DNA from: Phycomyces blakesleeanus NRRL 1555(-)
Lineage: Eukaryota > Mucoromycota > Mucoromycetes > Mucorales > Phycomycetaceae
Direction: 5' to 3'
Assembly: GCF_001638985.1 (NCBI RefSeq)
Contig: NW_017265163.1
Location: 310,001 to 374,000 of the forward strand
Length of the DNA: 64,000 nucleotides
Below the pieces are notes generated by a model. That model worked only from the letters and a program-made list of their open reading frames with translations, was not told the origin of the DNA and made no database searches. A program made the translations under genes and the position numbers. Positions within the stretch are counted from its first letter, which is position 1, and each line of letters begins with the position of its first letter. This document shows, one piece after another, positions 59,546 to 64,000 of the stretch.

Positions 59546-61023
59546 ATGCGTTACAGTGCTGTTTGGTTATTCAGCCTGTTGAGTGCCTTGGTTTTACTGG
59601 CAGCCATGGTGGAGGCAGGTAGAGATTACTACCGCATTCTCGATGTTCCACGCGACGCGCCCAAGAGTCAGATCAAGAAGCATTACAAGAAATTGTCACG
59701 AGTGTACCATCCCGACAAGAATCCAGATGACAAGGAAGCTTCTGCCAAGTTTATGGAACTTGCTGATGGTAACATGCTTACTCAGATTCCTTTCAAAGTA
59801 CATTAAGCTTACAATGATCATTAGCCTACAATGTACTTTCTGATGATGAAAAGCGACCCATCTATGACCGATACGGTGAGGAAGGATTGGAACAACACAA
59901 GTCTGGAAATGGAGGACATCACCAAAATCCTTTTGATATCTTTTCACACTTTTTTGGAGGTAAGTTTTTTTTGCTTTCTTTTGTTGAAGGTACAATTTTT
60001 TGTAAAGAACACCAATTAATTCAATTGGTGGTATTTGGATGAATAAGGTGGTCATCATGGACATGCTCAAGAACGAAAGGGCCCAAACATGCAGGTTGTA
60101 CTTGAAGTATCATTGGAGGATCTGTACAATGGAGCAAATATCGAGGTGGATATCTCGAAGCAGGCTGTGTGTGATCATTGCCATGGTAGTGGTGCACGCC
60201 GATCGGAAGACATCGTAACCTGTCCTGTATGTTCCGGAAGAGGTGTAACTCTTGCTAGAATACAAATTGCACCTGGAATGGTTCAACAGATCCAGCAAAC
60301 GTGTGATAAGTGTGGTGGTAAGGGCAAGACCATCAAAACTCCTTGCCCAGTATGTGCTGGTAAAAAGGTCCGACGAGCAAACGAGCAGTATTCTATTGAT
60401 ATTGATAAGGGAATGAGTGATGGCGCAACAGTGGTAAGAAAGACAATCAGCTTAAGCAAGATTATGCACATACAAACTTATGTGCATGTGTATGTGTTTG
60501 GGTTTGGGTTTGTTTATTAATTTGCGTCTAAAATAAACTTACTTTGCAGGTTTTGGATCAAGAAGGTGATGAGTATCCAGACACTATTCCTGGTGACATT
60601 ATATTTGTTGTGTCTACTTTGCCTCACGCTGTGTTTGAAAGACGTGGTCAAGCCCTGTACACGAAGCAACACATCACTCTTACCGAGGCACTCACTGGCT
60701 TTGAAAAGACATTGAAGCACTTGGATGGCAGCACAGTGACACTCGCACGACAGGGCGTTACCCAATACGGCTTTGTGCAGACGATCAAGGGTCAAGGAAT
60801 GCCACTCCACGAGAATCCTACGGAACATGGAGACCTCTTTGTGGAGTACAACGTTGTGTTTCCTACGCATATCGACCCCGAATTTGTTGAATGTAAGTTT
60901 CCGATTTTCAATACCAAGAAAAAAAAAATCCCAAATCTCACCTAAATCTTTATATAATTTTTTATAGTACTCCGCCAAGGAGCTCATTATGCACCAGCCA
61001 GCTTCGTACATCAAGAGCTTTAA
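59546..61023 (+). CDS. ER-lumenal DnaJ/Hsp40 co-chaperone, Scj1/DNAJB11-like
   Basis: Exons 59546-59768, 59825-59959, 60048-60433, 60550-60892 and 60968-61023 join in phase; 380 residues. The signal peptide ([18 protein letters not shown]) is followed directly by a J domain ([29 protein letters not shown] with the HPD motif) and a Gly/His-rich linker. A zinc-binding region follows with [24 protein letters not shown] and a deviant fourth motif CPVCAGKK. Substrate-binding domains then have [16 protein letters not shown] and [11 protein letters not shown]. The C-terminus is HQEL, plausible as an HDEL-type ER retention signal. Scj1 works with the ER Hsp70 Kar2/BiP in folding and ER-associated degradation. 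The start was chosen as the ATG immediately before the signal peptide. Confidence 0.92.
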
Positions 61024-61495
61024 AGTCATTTAATAATTTTATTATAGAATTCTAAAGATTTTCTTTTAGATATTTGTACGCTTATGTTTTTTTTTTCGTT
61101 GGTGCATAATGTAATATTCTTTTTCCTTTTGTCTCTTTCTATTTGATATGAGTATTTTAAATGATTGGAGTACATGTTGTGGGCCATGGTTATACAATTT
61201 GCTAATGAATCATAAGCACGGGCATATTTTATGAGTTTCTCAGAGTGTATGTATATATATATATATAAATTATTACTCAGACCACTTTGTAGTACGGTCT
61301 TACCAAAATTACAGTTGGGTACAGTCTTTGCCAAATTCATTCTAGATTGATAGTACACAATATATGTATATATATAATAGTTGCTAAAGACCTGAACTGG
61401 CCATAATAATCTGGATAGAAAATCTTCGGAAAAATTAACCGGAATATATCTGGCCGGCATGTCATAAAGGATGTTTGTCCAGCCAACGAGTGATT
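61024..61495. other. intergenic region after the ER DnaJ gene
   Basis: AT-rich with a (TA)n tract (61251-61266). It contains the DnaJ 3' UTR and is otherwise unassigned. It ends at the terminus-like motif at 61496. Confidence 0.45.
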
Positions 61496-61508
61496 GAGAA
61501 CCCGTTGG
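61496..61508 (+). repeat. Tc1/mariner-like terminal repeat (left end)
   Basis: The 13-nt GAGAACCCGTTGG equals the left terminus of the 369-nt element at 27848. Reading inward (rightward) it lies about 480 nt from the stop of the decayed transposase on the minus strand. The outside dinucleotide is TT, not TA, and no right-hand partner was found before 64000. Confidence 0.55.
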
Positions 61509-61985
61509 ATATTGTGGTCTTTCACGATTTAGATTCAGTTTGGCTTGGCTTAACTTACTGGATATCTGTAAAACATCTCATTACACATAGATAGAACACA
61601 GAGAATCAATTGTTGCACGCATTTGGAAGTGATACCATTTATACCAAGTATCTTGTTCATCTGTATGCTGAAGACAAAGTTTTCGAACAATCTTGGGTGT
61701 GTTATTTATTTTTAAAAGAATAATGTTGGAAAAAAAAGATATACAATTTCCTCTGTATTCTGATAAAGGTTTTTTTTCAATTTAGCATGTTTGCGTAAAG
61801 AGCCCTATCTAACTATTATTACTAGTATTAAAGTTGAAGTTTTTGTAGAATTCACATGTCTTCTTAAATAACGTGTTTTCTGAACCCAACTTAAATAAAA
61901 TTTGCAAATCCAAAGCTCTTATTCAAAAGCAATTACATCTATGTATAATATATCTAAGGTTTGTATATTTTATCAAGGCAGATAA

Positions 61986-62870
61986 CTAGTACATTATGGT
62001 ACCCCCGTTGATACTAATTACCGCTTGGAAGTGAATCCGCATACTGCTAACCAAGAGTCCTAGAAACTCTTTTAGTTTTGTTCAGTCCTCTTGCAATTCT
62101 ACATCTAGATTGTCTAAAGTGGTAGTTGAGGCACTTACCTTATTACATAGCTGCCCTAGAGCACTCCTATACGCTCAATGGGATTCAGACCAGAATTTTG
62201 AGCCGGCTATAAGTCAAAACTAGCAATCTGGTAGGTTCTCTTCCACAATTTAGTAAATACCCCTATGTGGCAAATTACGCTGTTTTAATGAAGGATAGGA
62301 TACTTTTTTTTTTTGACTTTCGAAGATGTCTTTAGGTCAAGGGTGGAAAGCTTATTCCAGGATATCAATAATTCTATCCTGGTTCACGTTTTTTGTGCTT
62401 GATAATCTTTAAAGATCCAAATCTTTCACTCCAAAAACAAGCGTCACCAAAAATCATAGCACTACCAGGACTCTACCTCACTATAGCAATAGTATTCATT
62501 TAAACATACCTTCTTTTCCCAAATCTTTGGAAAATACGCCATGTTCTATTGCTGCCCCCGAGAAGAAGTAGACCCCGTTTGACCACAACACATTGTTTCA
62601 TTGTTCTTTATACCAGCCCATTCATATATTGACCCAATGAAATCTAGCCCTCTTATGCTTCTTTATCCAGTAAGCTCTGAATTGATTATACAATTTAAAT
62701 GGATCCTCCGGAATAATACTTTTTCAATTGGTTTTGCATTCTCCCAACCATTTTTCTAAGTTCTCCAATTGATTTACTAGGCAAAAAAGATTGCCATGTA
62801 TCTTGTATGTTTCTCCTTTTTTTGTAATTGCTTGTACACTTGACAATACCATGTCAACAAGCTATGTAAA
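61986..62870 (-). pseudogene. decayed Tc1/mariner-type transposase
   Basis: Conceptual minus-strand translation in shifting frames shows the signature order of a Tc1-like transposase. First is KKHKRARFHWVN (about 62630-62680), then a degenerate DESKF-like region. Next come MIFGDACFWSERFGSLKI (VMVWGCxSxxG block, about 62400-62460) and NSVICHIG (QDNAPxH block, about 62260-62290). Then PAQNSGLNPIE (about 62180-62215), and finally LVSSMRIHFQAVISINGG before a TAG at 61986-61988. At least one in-frame TGA (about 62076) and several frameshifts interrupt it, so it is not functional. Limits are approximate, and the N-terminal helix-turn-helix part is not clearly visible. Confidence 0.7.
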
Positions 62871-64000
62871 TCTTATGAAGAATAATATCGGATTTTCGAG
62901 AGTAGAAAATTCCGCTATACTTTTATTCTCTTTGTGACATATGAAATCTAAGGGTATTTTCTGGAATATATATATATATATTAAACATGTTTGTTTACTT
63001 GATGATTTTTGGGGGAGTTTTTTTTTAAAGAAATAAAATAATTTTTATTGTGAAATATACATATTTTATTTAACATTACTGTCCGTGACTGTATAAGGAT
63101 GGGTCATGTCAAGCTTTGTAGGATATTATTTCTCTGTGAATACGACATTATATTTGTCGTTGAACGCAAGGATATTCTAGGCAACCCACGACTTTTATTT
63201 TTGCGAACCTGCAACTTCGGAGTTGGCTGAGAACGACACCAATTTTGGAAGTGTATTTGTATTTTTATACATCTTTAAATTTGAGGTTTCCCCAGACAAC
63301 AGCGTTACATTCTATTCCAATATAGTCAGGTTTTTCTTTCCACTAGGAAATATTCAAGCTTGGGATAGTAGCAGGCTATCAAGATTCATGGTTGCTTTTT
63401 TGATTTCTTTTTTTTTAGTGTTCACAAATTGTTGGCCATAGCATCTGGTTTGTTACATCGTCTTCATCGGAACTACATCTCTCAAAGAAGCTTATCGAGT
63501 GGTAACTTTCTTTGTTCTTTCGGTTTCCGCTCTGTACACAAGATATAAATTGCTTTCCAAGCTTGTAAAGTTATATGTTTGAATACCTTCCTTTTGTCTG
63601 GCTCTACCTCAGTTTAGAACCATGTATCTCGTAGTACAATGTTTATCACATGTACTCCTATTACTGTTATTCTGAATATACTTTACACTATCATTGCTAG
63701 TCAATACGCTTACATTCTATATCATTAATTGTCAATTAAGCTTGAAAATCATCAAATAAATAACAGTGATAAAGGGCCTATTGATTAAGGTTTCTTTCTT
63801 TGTCCCTTTTTTTTATCTATCCAAATCTACAGACATATCTGAACCAAGCTTTTATTCTGTGTCCCATCTTGAACGTGTATATTCAAGTCGTTCAGAAGGA
63901 CTGAGCTCAATTGATTATGTGCCACAAGTGATTCACAGACCTTGCTGAAGTACAAATGACTTGCCTGTCATTCCTATTGATTGTAATTCTCAGTTGTTTT
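62871..64000. other. right end of window, nothing assigned
   Basis: AT-rich. A slightly GC-richer stretch at 63100-63300 might be part of the decayed transposon or of another remnant. No exon, RNA gene or clear terminal repeat was found. Confidence 0.35.

Noticed and set aside
1..64000. tRNA, rRNA, spliceosomal RNA genes and CRISPR arrays
   Set aside because: Looked for T-loop (GTTCGA) contexts and known snRNA boxes by eye. The hits fell in coding sequence, and no regular repeat-spacer array exists. A covariance-model scan would be decisive.

Overview
The window looks like a piece of a fungal nuclear genome, most likely Mucoromycota (Mucorales-type). Genes are cut by many short GT-AG introns (up to 11 per gene, mostly 50-250 nt). 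Introns and spacers are AT-rich and full of (TA)n, A/T and trinucleotide runs. The protein content is fungal: a Bck1-type cell-wall-integrity MAPKKK, a LysM secreted protein, NAD kinase, Trm2, NC2-alpha and Scj1. Species assignment is inference; Phycomyces-like is a guess only. All exon structures below were built by hand from splice consensus and reading phase.

Layout. 0.6-6.7 kb: a Kin1-like kinase (+) converges on a 7-exon NAD kinase (-). 8.9-9.4 kb: a small unrecognised protein (-). 13.7-18.4 kb: a double-RING/LON-domain protein and a membrane-anchored O-fucosyltransferase-family enzyme (both -). 21.2-22.3 kb: remains of a zinc-finger gene. 24.5-27.2 kb: an RRM-containing tRNA m5U methyltransferase (11 exons, -). 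27.8-28.2 kb: a small TA-flanked inverted-repeat element. 29.2-34.7 kb: the MAPKKK (12 exons, -). 37.9-39.1 kb: a two-LysM secreted protein (-). 42.3-43.4 kb: an alpha/beta hydrolase whose nucleophile serine is replaced (-). 45.8-46.7 kb: NC2-alpha (+). 49.2-51.5 kb: a cytochrome b561-like protein and a BAG/ubiquitin-like co-chaperone (both +), converging on a 531-residue unrecognised PPxY membrane protein (-, 51.9-53.9 kb). 56.0-61.0 kb: a tandem amidohydrolase with a degenerate second half and an ER DnaJ (both +). 61.5-62.9 kb: a decayed Tc1/mariner-like transposase.

The genes form no cluster or operon; they are mostly housekeeping loci separated by 0.3-4 kb of AT-rich sequence. Several relate to wall and secretory functions (MAPKKK, LysM protein, fucosyltransferase, Scj1), but no shared regulation can be read from the sequence.

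The most unusual items are: the amidohydrolase whose second copy lost all metal ligands; the Ser-to-Asp alpha/beta hydrolase; the 18-nt NAD kinase microexon encoding the GGDG motif; two GCAGGTTT GC-AG introns and the seven LWA[V/I]xP repeats of the MAPKKK; the period-8 repeats between the LysM domains; and the terminus shared by the small element and the transposase remnant.
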